From Pseudoalteromonas sp. EB27 (GTDB lineage: Bacteria > Pseudomonadota > Gammaproteobacteria > Enterobacterales > Alteromonadaceae): a DNA stretch of 64,000 nucleotides. The stretch covers positions 1-64,000 of the forward strand of contig NZ_MTQD01000014.1 of the NCBI RefSeq assembly GCF_001974875.1, given 5' to 3'. The position numbers and the translations under genes were made by a program. This document shows positions 1-7,901 of the stretch, one piece after another. The notes under the pieces were generated by a model. That model saw only the letters and a program-made list of their open reading frames with translations, was not told the DNA's origin and made no database searches. Positions within the stretch are counted from its first letter, which is position 1. Every line of letters begins with the position of its first letter.

Positions 1-349
1 GCTCCGTATCTGCATCAATTGCTAAAGTTGAATGCGCATATAGCGTTCTTGTTTTTGATGGTTTTCCTAATGTATTTGCACAGTTCACATCGCCTAATTC
101 TTTGCAAACACTGTGTTTAAATGTCAACCCTGAATCGGCAATCGCTTGAGGAGATATTTTCTCATTTCTAATGAAACGATAAGCGGCTTCAATTTTGGCG
201 GGTGTATCAGAAGCCTTAACAATTGAGCTGTCTGCATTCTCAGCCATATCGCTTGCTAGTACAGCTAATCGTCGGGTGCGTCTCGGATCCCCTAAATTAG
301 CGTTACCAAAAATTAATTGAGCCCATTCTTCAGAAGTGTTTGTGTGCAT
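1..349 (-). CDS. IS50/Tn5-family transposase, N-terminal 116 residues (3' end outside window)
   Basis: Starts at ATG 349 and stays open to the left edge. The N-terminal DNA-binding region is plainly Tn5-like: EEWAQLIFGNANLGDPRRTR (residues 7-26) and AAYRFIRNEKIS (55-66) correspond to Tn5 segments around LGDPRRTARL and GAYRFIRNPNVS. After the latter, this protein goes straight from SPQAI to ADSGLTFKHSVCKELG, whereas Tn5 has about 24 more residues there, ending in the IEDTT motif that carries catalytic Asp97. The gene may therefore be an inactivated copy. Tn5 starts its inhibitor protein at Met56; here the aligned residue is Lys52, and no Met occurs between residue 35 and the window edge. The Shine-Dalgarno is poor, as is common for transposases. 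Confidence 0.85.
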   Translation of the reverse strand, partial: MHTNTSEEWAQLIFGNANLGDPRRTRRLAVLASDMAENADSSIVKASDTPAKIEAAYRFIRNEKISPQAIADSGLTFKHSVCKELGDVNCANTLGKPSKTRTLYAHSTLAIDADTE

Positions 350-372
350 ACGATAAATCCATGAGTGATGAT

Positions 373-406
373 GATCGATTAGATCACAGACTTATCGATA
401 TTCAAA
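373..406 (-). promoter_or_regulatory. Predicted transposase promoter with Dam sites bracketing the -10
   Basis: On the minus strand TTGAAT (406-401) is followed after 18 bases by TAATCG, which sits between two GATC sites (382-385 and 373-376) in the string GATCTAATCGATC. IS50 is known to repress its transposase promoter through Dam methylation of GATC sites overlapping the -10, so the arrangement is what the family would use. The -35 and -10 are only partial matches; the placement is an inference. Confidence 0.5.
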
Positions 407-407
407 G

Positions 408-426
408 ACTTGTGTATAAGAGACAG
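408..426 (-). repeat. IS terminal inverted repeat (outside-end type) with DnaA box
   Basis: The 19-bp terminus contains TTATACACA at positions 8-16 (window 419-411). This is a perfect DnaA-box consensus, as in the Tn5 outside end. Position 4 is T, as in the Tn5 inside end and the engineered mosaic end, while positions 10-19 follow the outside end. Confidence 0.85.
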
Positions 427-444
427 ACCTACAACCATGTAGGC

Positions 445-612
445 AACAAAGAGTCAATCGTCCCTAGAAAGAACCCAAAGGGCAGCGCATGTTTGGCATC
501 TATGCTGCGTTATCACCTATTAATGGGGAATAACCACACAACATAGGCTCTGCCTAGCCTAAATACCAAGCACATTGCTGTAAATTCAACCACCAAAGAA
601 CAACACGCCCTA
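445..612. repeat. Dispersed non-coding repeat, copy 1
   Basis: Aligns without gaps to 13759-13928; by hand count 24 of the first 150 positions differ (about 84% identity). The best conserved blocks are aacaaagagtcaatc, gggcagcgcatgtttggcat and ataggctctgcct. The right arm GGCTCTGCCTA (546-556) pairs in copy 2 with a left arm that has decayed here. No coding potential is shared by the two copies. The IS terminus lies 18 bases upstream, so the IS probably landed at or just outside the edge of this repeat. Confidence 0.8.
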
Positions 613-630
613 GAGATACTTCTTTATAAT

Positions 631-659
631 AAAAAAGCCAAGTAAATATTTACTTGGCT
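631..659 (-). terminator. Intrinsic terminator for the osmC-like gene
   Basis: A perfect 24-bp palindrome at 636-659 (AGCCAAGTAAAT and its complement) is followed on the minus strand by six T residues. It lies 38 bases beyond the stop codon at 697. Confidence 0.85.
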
Positions 660-696
660 TGTTTAGTAAGGGACTGTAATAGTTAAGTCTAAATAG

Positions 697-1137
697 TTAA
701 AATGCTGATTGAAGTGTCGCATCTAATGATATTTCAGTATTTAAGAGCTTGGAAATAGGACAGTTCTTTTTGGTTTGCTCGCATAAGGCTTGGAACTGCT
801 CATTTTGAATATCATCAATACGCGCTTTTACTTCAAGGGCAATATGCGTAACCGAAAAACCATCATCTACTTCATCAAGGCTTACAGTGGCTTTAGTATC
901 AATTTTGTCTGCAGTAAAGCCTGCATCACCTAATGCAAGCGAAAGCGCCATACTAAAACATGCACTGTGCGCTGCACCTACTAATTCTTCAGGATTTGAG
1001 CCTGCCTTATCTTCAAAGCGGGTATTAAAACCGTAAGGTTGTTTGTTAAGCGCGCCACTTTGAGTTGATATACTACCTTTGCCTGTTTTAATGTCGCCAG
1101 ACCATGTAGAACTTGCCGTTTTTTTAATAGTCATCAT
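697..1137 (-). CDS. osmC: OsmC-family organic hydroperoxide peroxidase
   Basis: The 146-residue product has the length and layout of OsmC. These are cytoplasmic thiol peroxidases that reduce organic hydroperoxides and are induced by osmotic or stationary-phase stress. The two conserved cysteines are present: C60 in AAHSACFSMAL and C126 in KKNCPISKLL. The N-terminal TASSTWSGDIKTGKGSISTQ and the following PYGFNTRFEDK also fit OsmC rather than the shorter Ohr branch. GGAG lies directly upstream of ATG 1137, and a second ATG follows at 1134, which the ribosome may prefer on spacing. Monocistronic, with its own terminator at 636-659. Confidence 0.9.
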   Translation of the reverse strand: MMTIKKTASSTWSGDIKTGKGSISTQSGALNKQPYGFNTRFEDKAGSNPEELVGAAHSACFSMALSLALGDAGFTADKIDTKATVSLDEVDDGFSVTHIALEVKARIDDIQNEQFQALCEQTKKNCPISKLLNTEISLDATLQSAF

Positions 1138-1264
1138 CTTCTCCTTGCTTGGGTGTAAGCTTTTCAGGTTAGTTAAGCGTTATTTACAAAATAAACTTAT
1201 ATAAAGCCTTAAAAGCACTAATTACTGATGATGTTGCAAAATAGACGCCAGTTAATTGTTACTC

Positions 1265-1399
1265 TTATTTATTACGTCTGCAGCGCTCTGAACAGTAAAT
1301 AACGTTATCCCAGTCGCGTTGCCATTTTTTACGCCACGTAAAAGGTTTATTACAAAGAGGGCATATTTTTTGAGGTAAGTTTAGTTTTTTATGCGTCAT
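1265..1399 (-). CDS. DUF2256 small zinc-ribbon-like protein
   Basis: A 44-residue gene begins [20 protein letters not shown] and ends [10 protein letters not shown]. The paired CPLC and CSERC cysteines and the [14 protein letters not shown] core are typical of DUF2256, a very short family often found next to cryptochrome/photolyase genes. Its ATG is two bases after the TAA of the photolyase gene (TAA-GC-ATG), so the two are cotranscribed and probably translationally coupled. Function is not known; four cysteines suggest metal binding. A plus-strand reading frame over the same bases (1391-1591) is a shadow. Confidence 0.85.
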   Translation of the reverse strand: MTHKKLNLPQKICPLCNKPFTWRKKWQRDWDNVIYCSERCRRNK

Positions 1400-1401
1400 G
1401 C

Positions 1402-2925
1402 TTACTTAGTCTCACTATTACTTTCAGTGTTATTTTTATTTCTTACTTGGCTTGTTTTTGGTGTAATTGCTACGTGCCTCCTAAGAATTTTCCCTATGGC
1501 GCGTTTAACATCGGCTCGCTCACGATATTGCCATAAGCGTTCGCGTGCTTCTTTTGAGGCTGCTGTTAAATCAAGCATGGGTTCGGGATAATCCTCCCCT
1601 AATTTAAAGTCGTTAAAGAGTGCTTCCATTGGAGTTTGCTCCCAAGGCTGATGTAAATATTCAATAGGGAGTTTTTCAAGCTCTGGGCACCACTTTTTAA
1701 TAAACGAGCCTGTTGGGTCTTGATCTTCTGACTGCTTAATTGGGTTGTAGTGCCTAATGGTGTTAATGCCTGTTACCGAGGCTTGCATTTGAATTTGCGG
1801 GTAGTGAATTCCGGGCTCAAAATCTAAAAAGTAATTAGCGAGCGGAAAGCTTGCTTGCTGCCAACTTATATTTAAATGATGGGTTACAAAGCTTACAAGC
1901 ATGGCGCGCATTCTAAAGTTTATATAACCGGTGGCTTTTAAGCAGCGCATGCAAGCGTCAATAATGGGAATACCTGTTTGACCTTGCGCCCAGCGTTCAA
2001 TATCGTTTTTAACATGTTCATCATCGCGATACGGAAATACGTGATAACCCGAATTAAGGGCTAAAAATTCCATAGAGCATTCGCTTTCAAACTTTTGCAT
2101 AAAGTGGCAGTGCCAATGCAAGCGCGATACAAACGCAGCAAGTGGGCGCTTCCAGCCTCTTTTATCGGGATGCTTTGAGTGATATTCATCAATTGCCATT
2201 TGATACACTTGCCTAAGGCTAATGTTCCCCCACGCTAAATAAGGCGAAAGCCGAGAGCAATGGGTTTGGCTTAAACTTGGGCTCGATATTCCTTTTTGAT
2301 AACCTTTACCGCGCTCGGTAAAAAAGCTCTGCATTACTTGGCGTGCATGCAACGGGCCGCCTTGTTGAAAGCTGTCGTGATCTTGCGTGTAAGCGCTTGG
2401 CAGCTCAGGTGCTTGGTAGTTATTGAGGGTAATTGTTTTTATACTCTTCCAATTAGGAACAGCAATAGGTGCTTGCATTGTTTGCTGCCAGCGTTCATTC
2501 CAATTATTACGATTTTTTTTGCCGCGAATAACCGCGCCTGTTTGCGACTCTTGCCAATTAATGTGGTTAAGCTGGCACCATGCTTTTATTGCCTTATCGC
2601 GATCAAAGGTGTTGTTTAAGCCTATTTCTTGATGACTAAAAATATTTATTATTTCAAACTGTGCCTTTAACGATTCAAGTAAATCGTTCATATTTAAATT
2701 AAATATATAAACACAGGTATTAAAACGAGCAAGCTGATTGTTTAACTCAACTATAGATTGATATACAAAACGCCAATGTCGCTCATTGTAGTGCGCATCT
2801 TCAAGCAGTAATGGTTCAAAGTTATAAAGTAATAGGGTAGGTAAGCCATTACTAAATGCATTTTTTAATGGTTGATGATCGCTAAGACGCAAATCACGTT
2901 TAAACCACACGATATTTATTTTCAT
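1402..2925 (-). CDS. Cryptochrome/photolyase family flavoprotein
   Basis: A 507-residue cytoplasmic protein. The N-terminal photolyase alpha/beta domain begins [18 protein letters not shown] (antenna-chromophore fold, residues 1-130). The FAD-binding helical domain follows from about 210, with [39 protein letters not shown] and the C-terminal [20 protein letters not shown]. The usual role is light-driven repair of pyrimidine dimers, or blue-light signalling in cryptochrome-like members. The motif set and the downstream DUF2256 partner point to the cryptochrome-like branch, but I cannot separate repair from signalling by eye. The gene is divergent from the flavin reductase gene across 115 bp. 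Confidence 0.88.
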   Translation of the reverse strand: MKINIVWFKRDLRLSDHQPLKNAFSNGLPTLLLYNFEPLLLEDAHYNERHWRFVYQSIVELNNQLARFNTCVYIFNLNMNDLLESLKAQFEIINIFSHQEIGLNNTFDRDKAIKAWCQLNHINWQESQTGAVIRGKKNRNNWNERWQQTMQAPIAVPNWKSIKTITLNNYQAPELPSAYTQDHDSFQQGGPLHARQVMQSFFTERGKGYQKGISSPSLSQTHCSRLSPYLAWGNISLRQVYQMAIDEYHSKHPDKRGWKRPLAAFVSRLHWHCHFMQKFESECSMEFLALNSGYHVFPYRDDEHVKNDIERWAQGQTGIPIIDACMRCLKATGYINFRMRAMLVSFVTHHLNISWQQASFPLANYFLDFEPGIHYPQIQMQASVTGINTIRHYNPIKQSEDQDPTGSFIKKWCPELEKLPIEYLHQPWEQTPMEALFNDFKLGEDYPEPMLDLTAASKEARERLWQYRERADVKRAIGKILRRHVAITPKTSQVRNKNNTESNSETK

Positions 2926-3040
2926 ATAATTTGTGTATTGCTTTAAATGTAAAATATATTTAGTTTGTTACTAAACTGACATATCTCATACGTAACTAAT
3001 TCAAATTACGACTTAGTTTTAGATATTAAAAAGGAAAAAC

Positions 3041-3649
3041 ATGTTTTTAGATTTAACTGTAAATAAAGAGCTTAATGTTTATTCGTATTTAGTTGGCGGG
3101 ATTAGTCCTCGCCCAATTGCATGGATAAGTACATTAAGTAGCGACGGTGTGGCTAATATTGCCCCTTACTCATTTTTTACAGTAGCGAGTTGTAACCCAC
3201 CAGTATTGAGTGTGACGCAAGTAAATCCGAGCGATAAAGCAATCAAAGATACATTAATTAACATATTAGCGACTAAAGAATGTGTAATTAACATTGTGAG
3301 CCATCAGCAGGTTGAAAAAATGAATCAAAGCTGTGCTAATTACCCTAGTGATGTGAGTGAATTTGATGCTGCAAATATATCTAAAATTGATAGCCAAATG
3401 GTCGCAGTGCCGAGTGTTGCTGATTCAAAAGTACGCTATGAGTGTAAGCTACGTGAAGTGATTACTATTTCAAGCGAGCCAGGTGGCGGGCAAATGATGC
3501 TACTAGATATAGTGGGTATTTGTGTTGACGATGAAGTGTTTGTCGATGGTTATATTGACCCAACACTTTTAGATGCGGTAGGTCGAATGGGTGGGGATTA
3601 CTATGCAACCACTAAAGACAAGTTTTTGCTTAAAAGGCCGCAGTTGTGA
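3041..3649 (+). CDS. Flavin reductase-like FMN-binding protein (DIM6/NTAB family)
   Basis: A 202-residue protein with the split-barrel flavin reductase signature: GGISPRPIAWISTLSSDGVA near residue 20, then NIAPYSFFTVASCNPPVLSV. Family members bind FMN and reduce flavins with NAD(P)H, or serve as the reductase part of monooxygenases. The specific substrate is not evident. The start follows AAAAAGGAAAAAC. It is divergent from the photolyase gene; a role in supplying reduced flavin to it is possible but unsupported. 43 bases separate it from the peptidase gene. Confidence 0.85.
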   Translation: MFLDLTVNKELNVYSYLVGGISPRPIAWISTLSSDGVANIAPYSFFTVASCNPPVLSVTQVNPSDKAIKDTLINILATKECVINIVSHQQVEKMNQSCANYPSDVSEFDAANISKIDSQMVAVPSVADSKVRYECKLREVITISSEPGGGQMMLLDIVGICVDDEVFVDGYIDPTLLDAVGRMGGDYYATTKDKFLLKRPQL

Positions 3650-3692
3650 AATAATAGTTTACTTAGGAACATAATAATAAAAGGATTTACGA

Positions 3693-5624
3693 ATGCTTAA
3701 GTTCATTTTAACTTTGTTAATTGCTTTGCAAAGTTTTGGCTCTATTGCCACACAAGATAAAAAATTACCTATAGAAGTTTTTGCCGGCTTAAAAGATTTT
3801 AGCCAAGTTAAGCTATCCCCCAATGGTAAGAACCTCGCTTTTGTAAGAAACCATGAAGGGACTTTAATCTTAATCGTTAAAAACTTGGAGACGGGGGTTA
3901 CTACACCAATTATAAACTCAAATAACCATACAGTATTTTTTGATTGGTATAACTGGGCAAATGATGACGTATTATTGCTTGGTGCTCGTTATATAAAGTA
4001 TCAATTTGGCGGAGTTAAATATACATCAACGCTTATGTATGCGTATAACTTTAAAAATGATAAAGGCCTTAAATTAGCTTTTAAAGCCAACACAGTACGA
4101 GATGAGATCCAGCCACAATATTCAGACCGAATTGTTAGTTTTTTACCTGAAAAAGAAAATAAAATTTTAGTCGAGGGGGATTTTAAAATAGCAAATACCC
4201 CAGCAGTTTATGAGTTAGATTTAACTACATTACGTAAGACTCAAATACAAAGGCCACGCAGTAATGTAGTTACTTGGCTTGCCGACAGGCAAGGTAAAGT
4301 TCGTATTGCAAAAAAAATGGACGATACGCAATTTACTTACGATTATTTTGATGAGAATAAACAGTCGTGGGAAACATTATTTGATTATGAAGTTTTTAGT
4401 AAGCAAAGCATTTCTATATTAGGGTTTGATAAAGACTCTAATTTTTTATATATCACTGCGTTACATGAAGGGCGCGATGCATTATTTAAACTCAATTTAA
4501 CGACTAAAGCTCGCGAGCTAATTTACAGTAATAGTAAATATGATTTTGATGGGGCTATTTTTTATTCACAACAAACTGGCGAAGTTGCAGGCTTTACTGA
4601 TTCCCATTTAGATGATGGTATTAAATATTGGGATAAAGACTTAGATAAATTACATCGATCTTTACGCGTATCACTCCCTAAAGATGAATATAAATTAAGT
4701 ATTGTAAGTACCAGTAAAGATCAGCAAAAATATATACTTTATATCAGTTCAGACAAAACCTCTGGTAGTTATCTATTTGGGGATAGAGTTAAAAAGCAGG
4801 TGAGTGCAATCGCTGATGTTTACCCGCAAATAGATTCCTCTGTATACAGAGGAAAAAAACGCATTAGCTATAAGGCAAGAGATGGCTTAAAAATAGAAGG
4901 CTATTTAACTCTACCTGTAGAATATAAAGATGGTGATAAGTTACCAACAATTATATTTCCACATGGCGGCCCTATGGCAAGAGACTATGCCAACTTTGAT
5001 TACTGGACAGCTTTATTAGCCTATAACGGATATGCTGTTTTACAGCCTAACTTCCGTGGTTCAAGCGGCTATGGGTACGACTTTTTAATGCAGTCAATTC
5101 AAGGTTTCGGTTTAGCTATGCAAGATGACTTGCAAGACGGTGCAAACTGGTTAATTGACCAAGGGATAGCGCAAGCAGATAGCATTTGTATTGGTGGTGC
5201 TAGCTATGGTGGCTATGCAGCGTTAATGGCTGTAATTAAGCATCCAGAAACGTTTAAATGTGCAGCTAGTTTTGCTGGGGTAAGTGATTTAGAGTATTTA
5301 GTGAGTAAAGCACGACACTTTACAAACAAAAATATTGTTAGAAAGCAGTTTGGAACTGATGATGATTTGCTAGAAGCTAATTCTCCGGTGAATTTTGCTA
5401 AAAAAATAACAAGACCAATACTACTTGTGCACGGAACTGATGACAGTGTTGTACCTGTTTATCATAGTAGAGAAATGCAGGATGAACTTGATGATGAAGG
5501 AAAAGATGTTACTTATATTGAGCTTGAAGATGGTGACCATTACTTATCTTATCAAGAACACAGAGTTAAAACTCTTCAGGCATTTTTAGACTTTTTTGAT
5601 AAACATTTGAAAAATAATAAATAG
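3693..5624 (+). CDS. Secreted S9-family prolyl oligopeptidase-like serine peptidase
   Basis: 643 residues with an N-terminal signal sequence (about 1-20, cleavage near SIATQ), a beta-propeller-like middle, and a C-terminal alpha/beta-hydrolase domain from about 410. The catalytic triad is visible: Ser504 in GGASYGGYA, Asp583 in HGTDDSVVP and His616 in DGDHYLSY. FPHGGP and NFRGSSGYG are the oxyanion and entry motifs of S9 peptidases. It would release oligopeptides or dipeptides in the periplasm or outside the cell, in line with a protein-scavenging marine heterotroph. AAAGGA precedes ATG 3693. The terminator at 5645-5671 closes the unit. Confidence 0.9.
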   Translation: MLKFILTLLIALQSFGSIATQDKKLPIEVFAGLKDFSQVKLSPNGKNLAFVRNHEGTLILIVKNLETGVTTPIINSNNHTVFFDWYNWANDDVLLLGARYIKYQFGGVKYTSTLMYAYNFKNDKGLKLAFKANTVRDEIQPQYSDRIVSFLPEKENKILVEGDFKIANTPAVYELDLTTLRKTQIQRPRSNVVTWLADRQGKVRIAKKMDDTQFTYDYFDENKQSWETLFDYEVFSKQSISILGFDKDSNFLYITALHEGRDALFKLNLTTKARELIYSNSKYDFDGAIFYSQQTGEVAGFTDSHLDDGIKYWDKDLDKLHRSLRVSLPKDEYKLSIVSTSKDQQKYILYISSDKTSGSYLFGDRVKKQVSAIADVYPQIDSSVYRGKKRISYKARDGLKIEGYLTLPVEYKDGDKLPTIIFPHGGPMARDYANFDYWTALLAYNGYAVLQPNFRGSSGYGYDFLMQSIQGFGLAMQDDLQDGANWLIDQGIAQADSICIGGASYGGYAALMAVIKHPETFKCAASFAGVSDLEYLVSKARHFTNKNIVRKQFGTDDDLLEANSPVNFAKKITRPILLVHGTDDSVVPVYHSREMQDELDDEGKDVTYIELEDGDHYLSYQEHRVKTLQAFLDFFDKHLKNNK

Positions 5625-5644
5625 CCAGACTCCAGTTAAATAGC

Positions 5645-5671
5645 AAAAAGACAACTTAGGTTGTCTTTTTT
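5645..5671 (+). terminator. Intrinsic terminator after the S9 peptidase gene
   Basis: AAAAAGACAAC and GTTGTCTTTTT form an 11-bp perfect stem with a 4-base loop (ttag), ending in six T residues, 20 bases after the stop. Confidence 0.9.
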
Positions 5672-5759
5672 GATCATAACTTTCCTTAGTTTGTGCACAT
5701 TGCTTGCACTTTTACTTGTTAACTTTGTTTTATTAAACGTTAAAGTAAAGGTTCAAGCA

Positions 5760-7361
5760 TTGAAAACACTTCTTAAAATAAAAGCCTCTAATGTAACTAA
5801 GCTATTTGCGTTAAGTGCGCTTTGTATCGCTTTAAGCGCATGTAATAGCGATTCAACAAGTACTACAACAGACGGCGATACAGCCAGTAATAGTGCTCCA
5901 ACGGTTGACGCCGGTATTGACCAAACTGTTAATGCGGGTGATACCGTTTATTTAAGTTCAACAGTTGAAGATGATGGTGAAGTATCGGTTAGTTGGTCAC
6001 AAACATCAGGCACTACCGTTAGCTTATCTTCAAGTACAGCAACGTCTACAGAGTTTGTTGCCCCAGAGGTATTAACCGATGAAGCACTTGTATTTGAAAT
6101 CAGTGCAGATGACGGAACAAACGATGTAGTTGTAGATACAATTATAATTAATGTTGTTGCTTCATCAGGCTCTGATAGCGGCGCAGTTGATAATAGTGCA
6201 AAACTTACCAGCTGGTTGATCAACAACGATACAACCTCTACTTACATACAAAATAATGGTGCAGTGGTTGAAGATGTTCAATTAGTTGAAGTTGTTAGCG
6301 TTACACAAGATGATGCTGACGTTGAATACATGTATGTGCAAACAACTGACATTCCTAAATATGACGTAACGCTTACACAAGACCAAGTAGACGCGTTAAA
6401 TAACCGTCCGCGTGCAGCTACTGATTTTTATAACGGTGTAACCTCAGCAGCAGCAGGTCAAACTATTTCGTTTGGTGAAGATATTGGCTATAACAGCAGC
6501 ACTGAAAACTGTGATGACACAGGCGGGGCAGGTTATTGGCCTCCAGGACCAGGTTGCCCAACAGAACAAGCGGTTGAGGCGTATTTTCCGATAACACCTA
6601 CCGATTTATCTGACACTGAAACTTGTGAAACAGGTTTAGGCACCGTTGGCTTAATGGTTAATGGCACCAGTATATTTAACTGGGGCGATGGTATGAGTTA
6701 CGGTAATAATATCTGGTATACATTAGCGCCCATTGCTGAGCAATACGATGTTGATGTGTGTGGCGGGCATGCAGCTAACGGTGAATATCACCACCATTTT
6801 TACACTAGTTGCTTAGCTGATTTACTTGAAGATGATGGCGATGCGCATTCACCTATTTATGGGTTTGCAGCTGATGGTTATCCACTTTACGGCCCTTATG
6901 AAAGTAACGGTCAACTTGCATTAAGCGGCTGGGAAATGCGTGATTACGGCGCATCTACAAACGAAGGTGGTTGCGGTACTGAGGGCGAGCGAAGCTGTAC
7001 TTTAGTTGATCAATACGATGTTAGCCAAGGTATACAAACAAGTGATGCAGGCCCTGCTATTGGCGCAGAAGTAACGACGCTCTCCGGTAATACATTAAAT
7101 GCCGACGATGGGTTTTACTTTGAAGATTATTACTACGCACAAAAAACAGTAACCGGTGCTCAATTAGATGAGCATAACGGCCACGATACTAATGATGGCA
7201 AGGGTTATCATTACCATATAACACTAACGCTAGGCAGCGATGGTAAATTACAGCCTTCTTTCCCTTATCAAATTGGCCCGCGTTTTAAAGGTCAATTAGC
7301 TGATAATTCAATTGGTCACTGTGATACGGGCGAAACAATGGGTCCACCACCGGGTGTGTAA
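5760..7361 (+). CDS. YHYH-domain lipoprotein with N-terminal PKD/Ig-like domain
   Basis: I place the start at TTG 5760, which gives 533 residues. The frame is open further upstream to 5661, but that region is the terminator of the previous gene. From 5760 the product has a good lipoprotein signal (FALSALCIALSAC, then NSDST), and AAAGG sits 8 bases upstream. An Ig/PKD-like segment follows (SNSAPTVDAGIDQTVNAGDT). The YHYH domain fills the C-terminal two thirds: NGEYHHHFYTSC, GFAADGYPLYGPYE and KGYHYHITLT. YHYH proteins are secreted, and their biochemical role is not established. The histidine clusters suggest metal binding. The gene leads an apparent operon with the next three genes (9-bp gap to the next). 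Confidence 0.8.
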   Translation: MKTLLKIKASNVTKLFALSALCIALSACNSDSTSTTTDGDTASNSAPTVDAGIDQTVNAGDTVYLSSTVEDDGEVSVSWSQTSGTTVSLSSSTATSTEFVAPEVLTDEALVFEISADDGTNDVVVDTIIINVVASSGSDSGAVDNSAKLTSWLINNDTTSTYIQNNGAVVEDVQLVEVVSVTQDDADVEYMYVQTTDIPKYDVTLTQDQVDALNNRPRAATDFYNGVTSAAAGQTISFGEDIGYNSSTENCDDTGGAGYWPPGPGCPTEQAVEAYFPITPTDLSDTETCETGLGTVGLMVNGTSIFNWGDGMSYGNNIWYTLAPIAEQYDVDVCGGHAANGEYHHHFYTSCLADLLEDDGDAHSPIYGFAADGYPLYGPYESNGQLALSGWEMRDYGASTNEGGCGTEGERSCTLVDQYDVSQGIQTSDAGPAIGAEVTTLSGNTLNADDGFYFEDYYYAQKTVTGAQLDEHNGHDTNDGKGYHYHITLTLGSDGKLQPSFPYQIGPRFKGQLADNSIGHCDTGETMGPPPGV

Positions 7362-7370
7362 GGAGTAACT

Positions 7371-7901
7371 ATGCGTTATTTTAAATACGCATTGATCCTA
7401 ACTTCTGCTGCACTATTGAGCTTTAAGCTCTTTGCGCAGCAGGAAATGATGGATCATAGCCATATGCCTATAGCAGTGCCAAGTGATACGACAATTCCGG
7501 CATTAAGCCTTAAGTTATTAAAAGATAGTATGTCGGGTTATAACTTAATTTTAGATACTCAGCGCTATGACTTGTCTGTGCCGCCTGAGGGCGCAATGAA
7601 CATGCAGCAAATGATGAGCGTTACTACAAACAATGACACGGGTTTTTTACAAGGTCATGCTCATTTATATATAAATGGGGTTAAAATACAGCGAATTTAC
7701 GGACATGCATTGCATTTACCTGCTAACTTATTTAAAAGTGGTATAAATACCGTATCGGTTACTTTAAATAATCATGGTCATATGTATTGGACCGCCCAAG
7801 GCAAAAAAATAGTTGCTACATTGTATGTTAACGATCAAACCAAAGAGTTTATAACATACCGATTTGAAAGCTTTCCTAGCAAGGTTGAAAATACGCATTA
7901 A
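7371..7901 (+). CDS. Secreted His/Met-rich protein of unknown function
   Basis: 176 residues with a clear signal peptide (hydrophobic 6-21, cleavage near KLFAQQ). The mature protein starts with EMMDHSHMP and contains GHAHLYING, IYGHALHLP and LNNHGHMYW, plus the methionine run AMNMQQMM. Clusters of His and Met in an exported protein are typical of copper or silver handling, but I do not recognise a named family. A strong Shine-Dalgarno (AAGGAG) lies 6 bases before ATG. Its stop overlaps the start of the sensor kinase gene (TAATG), so the two are translationally coupled. It may be the periplasmic partner or ligand carrier of that kinase. Confidence 0.75.
   Translation: MRYFKYALILTSAALLSFKLFAQQEMMDHSHMPIAVPSDTTIPALSLKLLKDSMSGYNLILDTQRYDLSVPPEGAMNMQQMMSVTTNNDTGFLQGHAHLYINGVKIQRIYGHALHLPANLFKSGINTVSVTLNNHGHMYWTAQGKKIVATLYVNDQTKEFITYRFESFPSKVENTH

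Larger units (their letters stand above)
1..426 (-). mobile_element. IS50/Tn5-like insertion sequence (IS4 family), right-hand end only
   Basis: The element enters from the left edge and ends at base 426 with a 19-bp terminus that, read inward, is CTGTCTCTTATACACAAGT. This matches the Tn5/IS50 outside end except for T instead of A at position 4. A transposase gene of the same family starts 59 bases inside and reads leftward, as the transposase gene does behind the outside end of IS50. If transposition made the usual 9-bp duplication, the copy on this side is acctacaac at 427-435; its partner lies outside the window. The element lies directly beside a dispersed non-coding repeat (445-612). Confidence 0.85.

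Noticed and set aside
408-426. Possible Nextera/Tn5 adapter contamination
   Set aside because: The sequence has AC at its inner end where the adapter mosaic end has AGA, and it sits in front of a Tn5-like transposase in native orientation, so a genuine IS end explains it better.
340-546. 68-codon plus-strand frame across the IS end
   Set aside because: It spans the IS promoter, the terminal repeat and the dispersed repeat, has no ribosome site and is not conserved in repeat copy 2.
5948-6226. Antisense frame inside the YHYH lipoprotein gene
   Set aside because: It lies opposite a low-complexity Ser/Thr/Asp-rich coding region that keeps the complement open; no start signals.
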